Assembly: GCA_022842245.1 (NCBI GenBank)
Contig: JALHPZ010000037.1
Coordinates: 1 to 54,736, forward strand
Source of the DNA: Gemmataceae bacterium
Lineage (GTDB): Bacteria; Planctomycetota; Planctomycetia; Gemmatales; Gemmataceae
Length of the DNA stretch: 54,736 nt
Reading direction: 5' to 3'
In this document: positions 1 through 8,060 of the stretch, piece by piece
Layout of the letters: each line of letters begins with the position of its first letter
How positions within the stretch are numbered: the stretch's first letter is position 1
Made by a program: the position numbers and the translations under genes
Notes under the pieces: generated by a model
Database searches by the model: none
The model's input: only the letters and a program-made list of their open reading frames with translations
Told to the model about the DNA's origin: nothing

Positions 1-1
1 C

Positions 2-88
2 GTCAAGCGCCGACCGAAGGAGTTCGACCGCCTGACCTGCCCGCGGAGCGAGTTGAAGGCGAATCTGCTGAAAACCCAAGGGAAATGA
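2..88 (+). CDS. C-terminal end of a transposase, cut by the window edge
   Basis: An open frame enters from the left edge and stops at a TGA at 86-88. It gives 28 residues of the form VKRRPKEFDRLTCPR followed by a Lys/Leu-rich tail. A basic RPK(x)FxRLTxPR ending is familiar from the C-termini of IS4/IS5-type DDE transposases of planctomycetes. Nothing upstream is visible, so I cannot say whether the gene is intact. The family assignment rests on this short tail only. The neighbourhood is full of other transposase remnants, which fits. Confidence 0.4.
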   Translation, partial: VKRRPKEFDRLTCPRSELKANLLKTQGK

Positions 89-137
89 CACTCACGCAAC
101 GGCATTCAGCTGCGTCCCCGTTTCCTTCGCAAGACGG

Positions 138-268
138 TTGCCCCTCCGGGGCAGCTCCCAATTTCGCGTAGGCCTTCGGACCACGGGTGGAGCGCAGCCC
201 GCCGAAGGCCGGGCGGAGCGCAACCCGTGGTAGACATCGCAACCCCCAACTCTGCCCCGGAGGGGCAG
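138..268. repeat. Nested REP-like inverted repeat
   Basis: The outer arms are two near-identical short palindromes, TTGCCCCTCCGGGGCAG at 138-154 and CTGCCCCGGAGGGGCAG at 252-268, which are also complementary to each other. Between them, 181-230 forms a second imperfect palindrome that begins CCACGGGTGGAGCGC and ends GCGCAACCCGTGG. The whole element can fold into one long cruciform or hairpin. It lies 24 bases from the end of an IS200-like transposase remnant, an arrangement typical of REP sequences mobilised by such enzymes. Copy number elsewhere in the genome cannot be judged here. Confidence 0.7.
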
Positions 269-292
269 AGGAACGATCGCCCAACCGCCCCT

Positions 293-436
293 TCAATCGA
301 ACACGTACCGCTCGTCGAACTCGATCTCGTGCTTCCGCAACAGCCGCAACAACTCCGCCATGAAATCTTCCTTCCGATGGTGCTCGTGCTGCTCGGCGAT
401 GTATTTCTTCACGCCCGCCTCCTGCGATTGGCTGAC
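293..436 (-). pseudogene. 3' remnant of an IS200/REP-associated Y1 transposase
   Basis: The minus-strand frame ending at 293 carries TVSQSQEAGVKKYIAEQHEH followed by an HRKEDF segment, a Leu/Lys-rich helix and a terminal EFDERYVFD. This is the classic C-terminal part of Y1 (HUH) transposases of the IS200/REP-associated type, where a VSxSQxxxVxxYI helix precedes HHRKxxFxxEF and ends in EYDERYxW. The catalytic HUH and Tyr region is absent: upstream of about position 440 the frame degenerates into sequence with no transposase character. It is therefore a truncated remnant. Its neighbour at 138-268 is a REP-like palindrome, possibly a former substrate. Confidence 0.65.
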
Positions 437-754
437 CGTGAGCGGGCGCCCACGTGGGTTGGACGGGGGGACTGGTTTTGGGAAGCGCGACCGGGGAAAT
501 CGACGTATGTCCTTACGCGGCCTGTGTGGACCGGAGTGGGTCCGGAAAACGCGAGTGGGTCCGCCGGGGGGTGGCGCGGAGGCGGCGGAAAGACGAGTGG
601 TGACTTTGCGAACGCGCCGAAACTTTCCTTCCCGCGCCATCTGAATCGGCACTTCGTCCGTATCGCCTTGCACAACGCTGCCCGTGACCCCTCGCAAACG
701 GAGCCGCCCGCCCCATGTCCGCCGCCGTTGTCTACACGCAGGTCGGCCGCGCGC

Positions 755-1117
755 TGGCGGAACGTGGCGGCGGTTGTGGAGGTCAATCGGGAGCGTGAGG
801 TGAACGGCGTGAACACGAGTACGACGCATTATTACTTCACGAGCCGGCGGGGCACGGCGGAGGAGTTGGGGCATTGGGTCCGCCGCCATTGGTCGATCGA
901 GAACGAGTTGCACTGGGGTCTGGACGTGGTGTTCGGGGAGGACGCGCACCGGACGCGGGACCGCAACGCGAGCGCTAATCTGGGGCAGATCCGCCGGACG
1001 GCCCTGTCGCTGTTGAAGCAGGCCCCCGGGAAGCAAAGCAAGCCGACGAAGATCATCAAAGCCGCCGGCGACCTCGAATACCTCAAAGAAGTCTTGCAAG
1101 GAAACTCAGTCGTTTAG
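755..1117 (+). pseudogene. 3' remnant of an ISAs1-family transposase
   Basis: The frame from about 755 to the TAG at 1115-1117 encodes the C-terminal third of an ISAs1/H-repeat transposase: a HYYFTSR strand, the helix GHWVRRHWSIENELHWGLD with the family's HWxIEN-LHWxLD signature, then FGEDAHRTRDRNASANLG and a closing Leu-rich helix. The normal protein is roughly 370 residues, so about two thirds of the N-terminus is missing. Sequence between 440 and 755 shows no ISAs1 character. Just downstream, 1121-1131 reads CGTTGGCCCTG; its complement starts CAGGGC, which would suit the right terminal inverted repeat of such an element (inference). Confidence 0.75.
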
Positions 1118-1407
1118 ATGCGTTGGCCCTGCACCAAAGGGCAAGCAACTGATCGACGCGTGGAAAAGCGGAAACCTCGCGTTACTTAAAAATGCTGTAT
1201 GCGGATCGAAACCCAGAAGCAAAACGAAATAACAGGCATGAGCGTTTTCATCTCGGGGAATATAGAGGGACGCAGCTCATCCTATTCCATCCTGCCTCTC
1301 ACCCAATCCCCAGCACGTGGCACGTCTCCTGACAGCTGGTCTCCAGCGGGAGCATCACGCGGAGGTCGGCGGTGAGCCAGATCGGGAGTTCGGGCAGCGG
1401 CAACGCC
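1118..1407. other. Gene-poor junction: IS end and possible gene debris
   Basis: No complete gene is visible. After the putative ISAs1 right end at 1131, a plus-strand frame from 1134 to a TAA at 1230-1232 encodes 32 residues beginning PKGKQLIDAWKSGNLALL. It has no start and might be the tail of a gene interrupted by the insertion. On the minus strand, a frame from about 1410 down to a TGA at 1299-1301 reads ALPLPELPIWLTADLRVM and then an unrelated tail. The first part resembles the C-terminal motif of LysR regulators, but it is too short to trust. Confidence 0.3.
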
Positions 1408-3186
1408 TCACGCCCCGCCCGCCTCCACCTCCGCTTGCAGCGTCGTCCAGCGGTCTTCGGCTTCGCCGAGTTCGGCGGCGACGGCCGTCAGGTCGTCGTA
1501 GAGGCGGTCCATCGTGCGGGGGTCGGTCGCGGTCACGTATTGCTCGTCCAGCTTGCGCTTGCGCTCCTCGAGTTCGGCCACCGTGCGCTCGGCTTGCGCC
1601 AGCTCCGCACGCAGGGCGGCGATGTCGCGCTTCGCCGGCGTCGGGGTGCCGAGGCGCGGCGGCAGCTTCGCCTTCGCGGTCGCCTGCTCGCGCTCGCCAG
1701 CCTCGATCTCCTCGTTCACCTTCGCCAGATAGGCTTCGTACTTGCCGCTGTAGTTCGTCACGCGGCCATCCCGCACTTCGATCACGCACGTCGCCACCTT
1801 GCCCGTGAAGTGCCGGTCGTGGCTCGTGAAGATCACCGTCCCCTTGTAGTCCCGCAGGGCGTCGATCAGCGCGTCCACGGTGTCCACGTCGAGGTGGTTG
1901 CCCGGTTCGTCGAGGATCAGCACGTTGTGCTTGCTCAGCAACAGGCCCGCGAGGCAGAGCCGGGCGCGCTCTCCGCCGGAGAGCACCGCGATCCGCTTCT
2001 CGACGTGCGACCCCTTGAAGAGGAACGACCCGGCCACGTCGAGGACTTCTTGGTCCTTGGTGCCGGGGGTGGCGGACTTGCGGAGGTAGTCGAAGACGGT
2101 GAGGTCTTCGGGGAGCGTGGTGTAGACGTGCTGGGCGTAGACGCCGACGTTGCAGCCGTGGCCCCAGCGGACCTCGCCGGAGATCGGCTTGAGGGAATCG
2201 ACGATCGTGCGGAGGAAGGTCGTCTTGCCCTGGCCGTTGTCGCCGACGATGGCGGCGCGAGCGCCGTGGTCGAGTTCGAGGCGGATCTCCCTGGCGATGG
2301 AGCGGCCGGGGTAGCCAATCTCGAGTTCGATGCAGCGCAGGGCGATGCCTTTGCGCGGCTCGATTATCGGTGCACGGAAGCGGGCGGTCGGTTCGTCGCC
2401 GGTCACTTCGGTCAGTTCGAGCTTCTCGAGCGCCTTGCTCTTGGACTGCGCGAGCTTGGCGGTGGCGGCGCGGGCCTTGTTGCGGGCGATGAACTCCTCG
2501 AGGTGGCGCTTCTTCGCCAGCACCGCTTCGTTGGAGCGCTCGTCGTGCGCGCGGCGGTCCTGCACGAACTGCAGGTATGCGTCGACCTTGCCGGGGAAGG
2601 TAGCGAGCTTGCCGCGCGAGAGGCCGAGGGTGTGCTGGCAGGTGGCGCCGAGGAAGGCGCGGTCGTGCGAGACGATGAGGCAGCCGCCGTCGTAGCCGGC
2701 GAGGAAGTGTTCGAGCAGGATCTGCGTGCGGAGGTCGAGGAAGTTCGTGGGTTCGTCGAGGAGCAGCAGGTTCGGCTCGTGGAGCAGGAGGGCGGCGAGC
2801 TTGGCGCGCGTCTGCCAGCCGCCGGAGAGCTGCTGGATGGGGCCGTCGAGGTACGGCCCGGCAATCTCGAAGCGGCCGGCGACCTCGCCGCAGCGCCACG
2901 CGGGCCGGCCGCTGTCGCGTATGAGGAATTCGAGCGTGGTTTCGCCGGGCAGGAACGGATCGTGCTGGCGGAGGTAGCCGAGGCGGAGGTTCGGGTGGCG
3001 GATGATTTCGCCGGAGTCGAGTTCCTCTTCGCCAAGGATACAACGCAGGAGGGTGCTCTTGCCGGCACCGTTGCGGCCGACGAAGCCGATCTTTACGTTG
3101 TCGGGGATGGTGGCGTCGGCGTGGTCGAGGAGCACCTGGTCGGCGTAGTGCTTGGTCGCCTGCGAAATCTGGATGAGGGTCGCCAT
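1408..3186 (-). CDS. ABC-F family ATPase (ribosome-associated translation factor type)
   Basis: This 592-residue protein has two ABC cassettes and no membrane segments, the ABC-F layout. Cassette one has Walker A GRNGAGKST (37-45), signature LSGGW (120-124) and Walker B LLLDEPTN (141-148). Cassette two has GDNGQGKTT (315-323), LSGGE (402-406) and LILDEPGN (423-430). The charged helical linker between them (about 200-262) is where family members contact tRNA, and the last 90 residues form a Glu/Lys-rich coiled coil as in Uup. An oddity is DEPGNHLD in cassette two, where DEPTNHLD is usual. Family members act on stalled or initiating ribosomes, and some give antibiotic resistance; which role applies here cannot be told. 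The ATG at 3186 opens directly on MATLIQISQ. Confidence 0.93.
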   Translation of the reverse strand: MATLIQISQATKHYADQVLLDHADATIPDNVKIGFVGRNGAGKSTLLRCILGEEELDSGEIIRHPNLRLGYLRQHDPFLPGETTLEFLIRDSGRPAWRCGEVAGRFEIAGPYLDGPIQQLSGGWQTRAKLAALLLHEPNLLLLDEPTNFLDLRTQILLEHFLAGYDGGCLIVSHDRAFLGATCQHTLGLSRGKLATFPGKVDAYLQFVQDRRAHDERSNEAVLAKKRHLEEFIARNKARAATAKLAQSKSKALEKLELTEVTGDEPTARFRAPIIEPRKGIALRCIELEIGYPGRSIAREIRLELDHGARAAIVGDNGQGKTTFLRTIVDSLKPISGEVRWGHGCNVGVYAQHVYTTLPEDLTVFDYLRKSATPGTKDQEVLDVAGSFLFKGSHVEKRIAVLSGGERARLCLAGLLLSKHNVLILDEPGNHLDVDTVDALIDALRDYKGTVIFTSHDRHFTGKVATCVIEVRDGRVTNYSGKYEAYLAKVNEEIEAGEREQATAKAKLPPRLGTPTPAKRDIAALRAELAQAERTVAELEERKRKLDEQYVTATDPRTMDRLYDDLTAVAAELGEAEDRWTTLQAEVEAGGA

Positions 3187-3229
3187 CGTCGGGTCGGGTC
3201 TCGTTGGGAAAACGAGATTATAGCGGAGC

Positions 3230-3245
3230 GGGGGGCGTCAGCCCC
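3230..3245. repeat. Short GC hairpin upstream of the ABC-F gene
   Basis: GGGGGGCGTCAGCCCC can form a 5-bp GC stem with a small loop, followed by TTGTTTAGCC. It lies about 45 bases upstream of the ABC-F start. The form is reminiscent of half of a larger dispersed palindrome, but no second arm is evident, so this is a weak call. Confidence 0.25.
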
Positions 3246-3364
3246 TTGTTTAGCCGTCGGCGACACGTTCACCCGGATCGCGCTCGGGACCCGACGCGGT
3301 CGCCGGGGTGATCGAGCGCGATGGGTCTTGCGAGGGGCGACGCGACTCCCCGTGCGAGCGGCCT

Positions 3365-3748
3365 CTACAGGCTGCAACCCTTGAACTTCCCGACGTACCA
3401 GAGTTGGTATCCCGTTCCGGTGGCCGACTTGGGCTTGGAGAACTCCCCCTTGTCGGCGATGAAGCAGGTGTTCAGCCCGTCCACCCCCAAGGCCTCGATC
3501 GCCTTCACGACCTTTTCGACGGCCTTCTCCGGGAACCCCCACCCCTCGATCAACGCCTTCGGCGTGGCATTCTTCTTGAACTCGGCATAGACGAGATCCT
3601 GATCGTAAAACCCGACCCCCTGATCGGCGGCGAAGCGGCTGATCGGGGCGTCGTCGTCCTCTTCGTCGAAGGTTTCTTCCATGTACTTGTCGAGCGCCTT
3701 CTGCGACTTGAACCGGGCGACCCAGATGTGCGCGTCCGTAATCGGCAT
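3365..3748 (-). CDS. Imm22-like (DUF4284) immunity protein, orphan
   Basis: The product is 127 residues and acidic. It starts MPITDAHIWVARFKSQKALD, continues with an EETFDEEDDD cluster and FAADQGVGFYDQD, and ends with a YQLWYVGKFKG strand. The HIWVxxFxSxxxLxxY start and the acidic DEEDDDAPIS-FxxDQGxxFYDxD core match my memory of Immunity protein 22 (DUF4284), which neutralises polymorphic toxins. A good ribosome binding site (GGAGGAG, 6 bases before the ATG) supports the start. No toxin gene lies next to it: the neighbours are the ABC-F gene and a GalT-like gene. It may protect against toxins from other cells or be a relic of a lost pair. Confidence 0.6.
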   Translation of the reverse strand: MPITDAHIWVARFKSQKALDKYMEETFDEEDDDAPISRFAADQGVGFYDQDLVYAEFKKNATPKALIEGWGFPEKAVEKVVKAIEALGVDGLNTCFIADKGEFSKPKSATGTGYQLWYVGKFKGCSL

Positions 3749-3882
3749 GAGTACTCCTCCATAACGAGTTGATTATCGTCTGCTCGTTCGCCGCCGACAG
3801 GCGAAGATTTCAAGTTTCCCATTCTCGCCTTCGATCGCGGCGGTTGCAACGACGAACCGGCGCTTGCGTATAACAGTTCCCG

Positions 3883-4770
3883 GTGAGCGAACCCGCCCCG
3901 CCCGAATTCCGCGTGTGTCCCGTCACCGGGCGGACGGTGATCGTCGCACCGGCCCGCGCCGCGCGTCCGCACGACGATCGCGGCGACGCCGGGCCGTGCC
4001 CCTTCTGCCCCGGCCAGGAGCACGAAACGCCGCCGGAAACGTACGCGATCCACGACGCGAACGGCTGGCGCGTGCGCGTCGTGCCGAACCGTTACCCTGC
4101 CGTGCGGCCCGACGCCCCGGCGTTCGGCTATCACGAACTCGTCGTCGAGTGTCCGGACCACGTCGAACGGCCGACCGATCTCCGCGAGGACCAACTCGCG
4201 AACGTCTTCCGCGCCTATCGCGATCGGCTGGCGCACCACTTCGCCCATCCCCGGATCGAGGCGGTCTCGATCTTCAAGAACGTCGGCGTGGCCGCCGGCG
4301 CGTCGCGGGAGCACGCCCACTCGCAGCTGGTCGCGCTGCCGTTCGTCCCGCCCGGGTTCGTCGCGCGGCCCGGCCCCTGCGCCGTCTGCCCGATGCCCGC
4401 CGGTTCCGACAAGCTCGTCGCGCGGTCGGCGAACCTCGCCGCCGTCTGTCCGGCCGCGCCGCGCTTCGCGAACGAGGTCTGGATCGTGCCGACGGCGCAC
4501 GAGCCGCGCTTCGAAGCGACCGACCACGACGTCGAACTCGCGCAACTCGTCCGGCGCGTCCTGCTCGCAATGGATGCGCTCCTTGACCGCCCCGCCTTCA
4601 ACTGGATGCTGGTGACGGCCCCGCGTCCCGTCGCCGATTTCCACTGGCGGCTGGAGATCGTCCCGCGCCGTTCCGCCGTCGCCGGGTTCGAGTGGGCCAC
4701 CGGCGTCTTCATCAACGACGTACCCCCCGACCGCGCCGCCGCCCGCCTCCGCGATAAACTACCCGCATGA
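3883..4770 (+). CDS. GalT-like galactose-1-phosphate uridylyltransferase family protein
   Basis: The protein has 295 residues and a GTG start. Zinc-type pairs CPFC (39-42) and CAVC (166-169) and the catalytic triad region EHAHSQL (143-149) place it in the GalT branch of the HIT superfamily. GalT uses a His-Pro-His motif, with the second His forming the uridylyl intermediate; here the motif is His-Ala-His-Ser-Gln (144-148). It is shorter than E. coli GalT (about 348 residues). The family transfers UMP between hexose-1-phosphates in the Leloir pathway, but the Pro to Ala change and lack of other galactose genes leave the substrate uncertain. Its stop overlaps the nadD start (ATGA at 4767-4770), so the two are co-translated. 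Confidence 0.75.
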   Translation: MSEPAPPEFRVCPVTGRTVIVAPARAARPHDDRGDAGPCPFCPGQEHETPPETYAIHDANGWRVRVVPNRYPAVRPDAPAFGYHELVVECPDHVERPTDLREDQLANVFRAYRDRLAHHFAHPRIEAVSIFKNVGVAAGASREHAHSQLVALPFVPPGFVARPGPCAVCPMPAGSDKLVARSANLAAVCPAAPRFANEVWIVPTAHEPRFEATDHDVELAQLVRRVLLAMDALLDRPAFNWMLVTAPRPVADFHWRLEIVPRRSAVAGFEWATGVFINDVPPDRAAARLRDKLPA

Positions 4771-5378
4771 ACATCGGTCTCTTCGGCGGCACCTTCGATC
4801 CGGTCCACCTCGGCCACCTCGTACTGGCGGAGCGCTGCCGCGCCGACGCGGGCCTGGACGAAGTCCGCTTCCTGCCAAGCTATAAGCCGCCGCACAAGCA
4901 GGGCGCGCCGATCACGCGCTTCGAGCATCGCGTCGAGATGCTCCAACTCGCGACGGCGGGGCAGCCGCTGTTCCGCATCGAGCCGATCGAAAAGGAACTG
5001 CCGCCGCCGAGCTACACGGCGAACACGCTGGCGGAGCTGCGCACCCGACAGCCGGGCGATGCGTTCCACCTGATCGTCGGCGCCGATTGCCTGCCGGACC
5101 TACCGGGGTGGTATCAGCCGAAGCGGATTCTGGAGCAGGCGTCCCTGATTGTCGTCCCGAGGCCGGGCGTCGAACTCTGGTCGCGGGAGCGGCTGGCCGC
5201 GGCACTCGAAATCCCGGTCGACGCCGTTCGACTGACCGTGGTGGAGTGCCCGCTGATGGAAGTCGCAAGCCGGGAGATCCGCGCGCGGGTTGCGGCCGGG
5301 AAGTCGATCCGCTACCTCGTGCCGCGGGCGGTCGAGGAATACATCCGCGAGAAGAACCTGTACGACGGGACCGCATGA
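4767..5378 (+). CDS. nadD: Nicotinate-nucleotide adenylyltransferase
   Basis: The enzyme transfers AMP from ATP to nicotinate mononucleotide, the penultimate step of NAD synthesis in the cytosol. The 203-residue sequence opens with the nucleotidyltransferase motif GGTFDPVHLGH (7-17), then FLPSYKPPHK, which is the usual NadD substrate loop, and GADCLPDLPGWY. Near the C-terminus comes SREIRARVAAGKSIRYLVP, the variant of the ISSTxIR motif, and a terminal Val-x-x-Tyr-Ile helix. Length is typical. The ATG overlaps the stop of the GalT-like gene and the TGA ends one base before the ATG of the histidine kinase, so three genes appear to form one operon. Confidence 0.95.
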   Translation: MNIGLFGGTFDPVHLGHLVLAERCRADAGLDEVRFLPSYKPPHKQGAPITRFEHRVEMLQLATAGQPLFRIEPIEKELPPPSYTANTLAELRTRQPGDAFHLIVGADCLPDLPGWYQPKRILEQASLIVVPRPGVELWSRERLAAALEIPVDAVRLTVVECPLMEVASREIRARVAAGKSIRYLVPRAVEEYIREKNLYDGTA

Positions 5379-5379
5379 C

Positions 5380-7002
5380 ATGCCGCAGCTCATCGTCATC
5401 GCCGGCGCCGATCGGGGGAAGCGATTCACCCTCAAGGACCTGACGGTCGGTATCGGCCGGCACTCCTCGAACCCGATCCATCTCGACGACAACCGCGTCT
5501 CCCGCCACCACCTCGAACTCCGCGCCTCGCCCAACGGCTACACCCTCGTCGACCTCGGCAGCGGCAACGGCACGCTCCTCAACGACAAGCCAGTCCAGCA
5601 GACCGAACTCCGACCCGGCGACCGCATCGCCGTCGGCGATACCGTTCTGCTCTTCACCACCGACGGCTCCACCGGCACCGCGTCCGTCAACCTCGCCGAA
5701 CCCGGCTCCAGCCGGATCTCCGGCGTCGTCCGCAGCATCCCCGCCGACGCCGGCAGCGTCCTCCTCAAGGACCCGACCAAGGCGAACACCGCCTGGCTGC
5801 GCACGCGCCTGTCGAACCTCGCCGTACTCTACGAGGCCGCCACGGCCGTCAGCGACATCCTCGACGTGGACGAGTTGCTCGAGAAGATCATGTCGCTCGT
5901 GCTGCGCACCACCGAGGCGGACCAGGGCTGTTTCCTGCTGAAGGACGCGGCGAGCGGCGCGCTGCTGCCGAAGGCGGTGCGGGCGCGGATCCCCGGCACG
6001 GCGGACCTCGCGGTGAGCCGCACCATCGTCGATCACGTGTTGAAGGAGCAGGCCGGCATCCTGATCGCGAACGCCGCAGAGGACGACCGCTTCCGCGCCG
6101 GGCCGAGCGTGGCGCGCCACCGGCTGCGCGAGGTGATCTGCGTGCCGATGCGCGGCCGGCACGAGACCGTCGGCGTGCTGTTCCTGGACACCCAGACCGG
6201 CGTGGACGACGCCCGCTTCACCGACGACCACCTGCAACTGGCGATCGCCATCGCGCACCAGGCCGGCCTCGCCGTCGAAGAGACGCGCTACTACGGCGCG
6301 ATGCTCCACGCCGAGCGCCTCGCCGCCGTCGGCCAGACCATCGCCGGCATGTCCCACCACATCAAGAACATCATGCAGGGCGTCCGTTTCGGCAGCGACA
6401 TGGTCCGCACCGCCCTGAAAGACGACGACCGCGAACTGCTGGCGAAGGGCTGGCGCCTCGTCGAGAAGAACCAGGCGCGCATCGACGACCTCATCCTCGA
6501 CATGCTCAGCTACTCGAAGGAACGCGACCCGATCATCGAGTCGACGGATCTGGTCGAACTCGTGCAGGACGTGCTGGAGCTGGTGCGCGGCCGGGCCGCC
6601 GAGGCGAAGGTCGCGCTCGCGTTCGCTCCGCCGGCGGACTTCCCGAAGCTGCCTTGCGATGCCGACGGTGTCCACCGCGCGCTGTTGAACCTCGTCGGCA
6701 ACGCGATCGACGCGCTCGATGGCCGCGTGAACGGGACGGTTTCGCTCGAACTGCGCCTCGTCGGCGACCGGGTCGAACTGGACGTGCGCGACAACGGCCC
6801 CGGCATCCCCGCCGACCAGCGCGAAGAAATCTTCAAACCGTTCATCAGTTCCAAGGGGAATCGCGGGACCGGGCTGGGCCTGCCGGTCAGCCGCAAGGCG
6901 ATCGAGGAGCAGGGAGGCGAACTGCTCCTGGTGAGCGAAGAGGATCGCGGAACGTGCTTCACGATCCGGCTTCCCGTGAAGCGACCGGCAACGGCTTCGT
7001 AG
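5380..7002 (+). CDS. FHA-GAF-histidine kinase, soluble two-component sensor
   Basis: The protein has 540 residues and no membrane segment. An N-terminal FHA domain (about 1-95) has GRHSSN (26-31), SRHH (41-44) and GSGNGT (60-65), the phosphothreonine-binding signature. A GAF domain follows (about 145-300). The H-box is GMSHHIKN (323-330), with His326 the likely phosphorylation site. The ATPase has NLVGNAIDA (437-445), DNGPGIP (471-477) and GTGLGLP (496-502). The FHA module suggests input from one of the Ser/Thr kinases common in this genome (inference). The ATG at 5380 follows the nadD stop by one base and starts exactly at the FHA strand; an in-frame upstream ATG would run deep into nadD. 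No response regulator is adjacent. Confidence 0.92.
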   Translation: MPQLIVIAGADRGKRFTLKDLTVGIGRHSSNPIHLDDNRVSRHHLELRASPNGYTLVDLGSGNGTLLNDKPVQQTELRPGDRIAVGDTVLLFTTDGSTGTASVNLAEPGSSRISGVVRSIPADAGSVLLKDPTKANTAWLRTRLSNLAVLYEAATAVSDILDVDELLEKIMSLVLRTTEADQGCFLLKDAASGALLPKAVRARIPGTADLAVSRTIVDHVLKEQAGILIANAAEDDRFRAGPSVARHRLREVICVPMRGRHETVGVLFLDTQTGVDDARFTDDHLQLAIAIAHQAGLAVEETRYYGAMLHAERLAAVGQTIAGMSHHIKNIMQGVRFGSDMVRTALKDDDRELLAKGWRLVEKNQARIDDLILDMLSYSKERDPIIESTDLVELVQDVLELVRGRAAEAKVALAFAPPADFPKLPCDADGVHRALLNLVGNAIDALDGRVNGTVSLELRLVGDRVELDVRDNGPGIPADQREEIFKPFISSKGNRGTGLGLPVSRKAIEEQGGELLLVSEEDRGTCFTIRLPVKRPATAS

Positions 7003-7156
7003 ACGGCACAGCTTGCCGGACCCGACAACTTTTCGTGGACGGCGCCCCGTGCGGTCCGGTGTGGTCCATTTTGAAAAAAATACCTCAAGTTCGATTCCGG
7101 GCCGAGTTTCCCCATCGCAGAATGCAACAACGCTCCACCCGCGTTGGGGGAATGCC

Positions 7157-7951
7157 GTGCGAACCACGCTCCGAATCCGATTGGCCCGTTCCGCCCTCGC
7201 GCTGGCGTGGCTCGCGCCGGCCGCCGCGGCCATCGAACCGCCAACCCCGACGCGCACCTCGGACGCGGAGTTGACCCGCCGCATCCAGACGGTGCTGGGA
7301 GCCGATGCCACGCTGAAGAGTCGATCCCTCGTCGTGAGCGTCGTCGATGGTGTCGCGGTCGTCGGTGGACCGGTCGCGTCGAACGAGGAATCGGCCCGCG
7401 TCGAGAAACTGCTTCGCGTCGTGCCGGACCTCACCGACGTGAAACTCTCGGTTTGGGTGCCCGCCATCGAGGACCCGCTCAAGAAGCGGATCAACGACCG
7501 CCTGGGCGGCACTCCGGCACCGAACCGCCTGGTGTCCATCGAACCGCGGCCGGCGGCCCGCGTGACCGTCCAACCCTACGAACCGCCGGCCCCGCCGGTG
7601 GCGCTGTTGACCGATCCGCTGCCTAAGACGGCCGCGGGGCCCAAGTCAACGGATTCGGCCTACTCGCCGTTGCCCGCTCCGGTGCCGGCTGCGCCCGCGG
7701 GGCCGCCGCAGTATCCCACGATCCCGCCGCCCGCGGTGCCGGTGGCGCCCGGACAGGACGTGGAGGCCGCACTCGACGCCGTGCGCAATAGCGAAGTGCG
7801 GTTCGCCCGGCTGACGGCCGAAGTGAAGGCCGGCGTCGTGACCGTGAGCGGCGCGGCCGCCGACGCCGCCGACGCCTGGGAGTTCGTCGCCAAGGTTCGG
7901 AAAGTGCCGGGCGTCGACCGGGTCGTGTTGGCGCGGATCGACCTGCCCTGA
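7157..7951 (+). CDS. Exported protein with two BON domains
   Basis: I chose the GTG at 7157 because a GGGGGA ribosome binding site lies just upstream and the product then begins with a standard signal peptide (VRTTLRIRLARSALALAWLA then an Ala cleavage site). The mature part has two BON-type modules: one at about residues 33-100, with the strand SLVVSVVDGVAVVGGPVAS, and one at the C-terminus, with VKAGVVTVSGAAADAADAW. A Pro/Ala-rich linker of about 90 residues joins them. BON domains bind membranes or phospholipids in periplasmic proteins such as OsmY; the exact role here is unknown. It stands alone between the kinase operon and a phosphoesterase. Confidence 0.75.
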   Translation: MRTTLRIRLARSALALAWLAPAAAAIEPPTPTRTSDAELTRRIQTVLGADATLKSRSLVVSVVDGVAVVGGPVASNEESARVEKLLRVVPDLTDVKLSVWVPAIEDPLKKRINDRLGGTPAPNRLVSIEPRPAARVTVQPYEPPAPPVALLTDPLPKTAAGPKSTDSAYSPLPAPVPAAPAGPPQYPTIPPPAVPVAPGQDVEAALDAVRNSEVRFARLTAEVKAGVVTVSGAAADAADAWEFVAKVRKVPGVDRVVLARIDLP

Positions 7952-8016
7952 CGCCGGCGCGGATCGTAGCGGTCCGGCAAACTCTTTTTCGTTCCCTTTC
8001 ATCTAGCCCTCCCCGG

Positions 8017-8046
8017 GGGGCCGTTCTAGGATTCAGGAACGGCCCC
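8017..8046 (+). promoter_or_regulatory. Perfect 10-bp hairpin in the leader of the phosphoesterase gene
   Basis: GGGGCCGTTC (8017-8026) pairs perfectly with GAACGGCCCC (8037-8046) around a 10-base loop. The structure ends 14 bases before the ATG at 8061 and has no following T-run, so it is a poor intrinsic terminator. It could shape translation of the downstream gene or protect its 5' end. Confidence 0.4.
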
Positions 8047-8060
8047 TCACGGACGGGTCC

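Noticed and set aside
1299..1410. A possible LysR C-terminus (LPLPELPIWLTA)
   Set aside because: Only about a dozen suggestive residues, directly after the ABC-F stop and without any upstream LysR domain; kept only as a note in the junction entry.
1372..3384. A 670-codon plus-strand open frame antisense to the ABC-F gene
   Set aside because: It is a mirror of a well-supported gene in high-GC sequence, is rich in Val/Ala/Glu/Arg without any domain, and has no ribosome binding site.
4912..7539. An 875-codon minus-strand open frame across nadD, the histidine kinase and the BON gene
   Set aside because: It spans three genes with strong motifs on the opposite strand and shows no domain itself.
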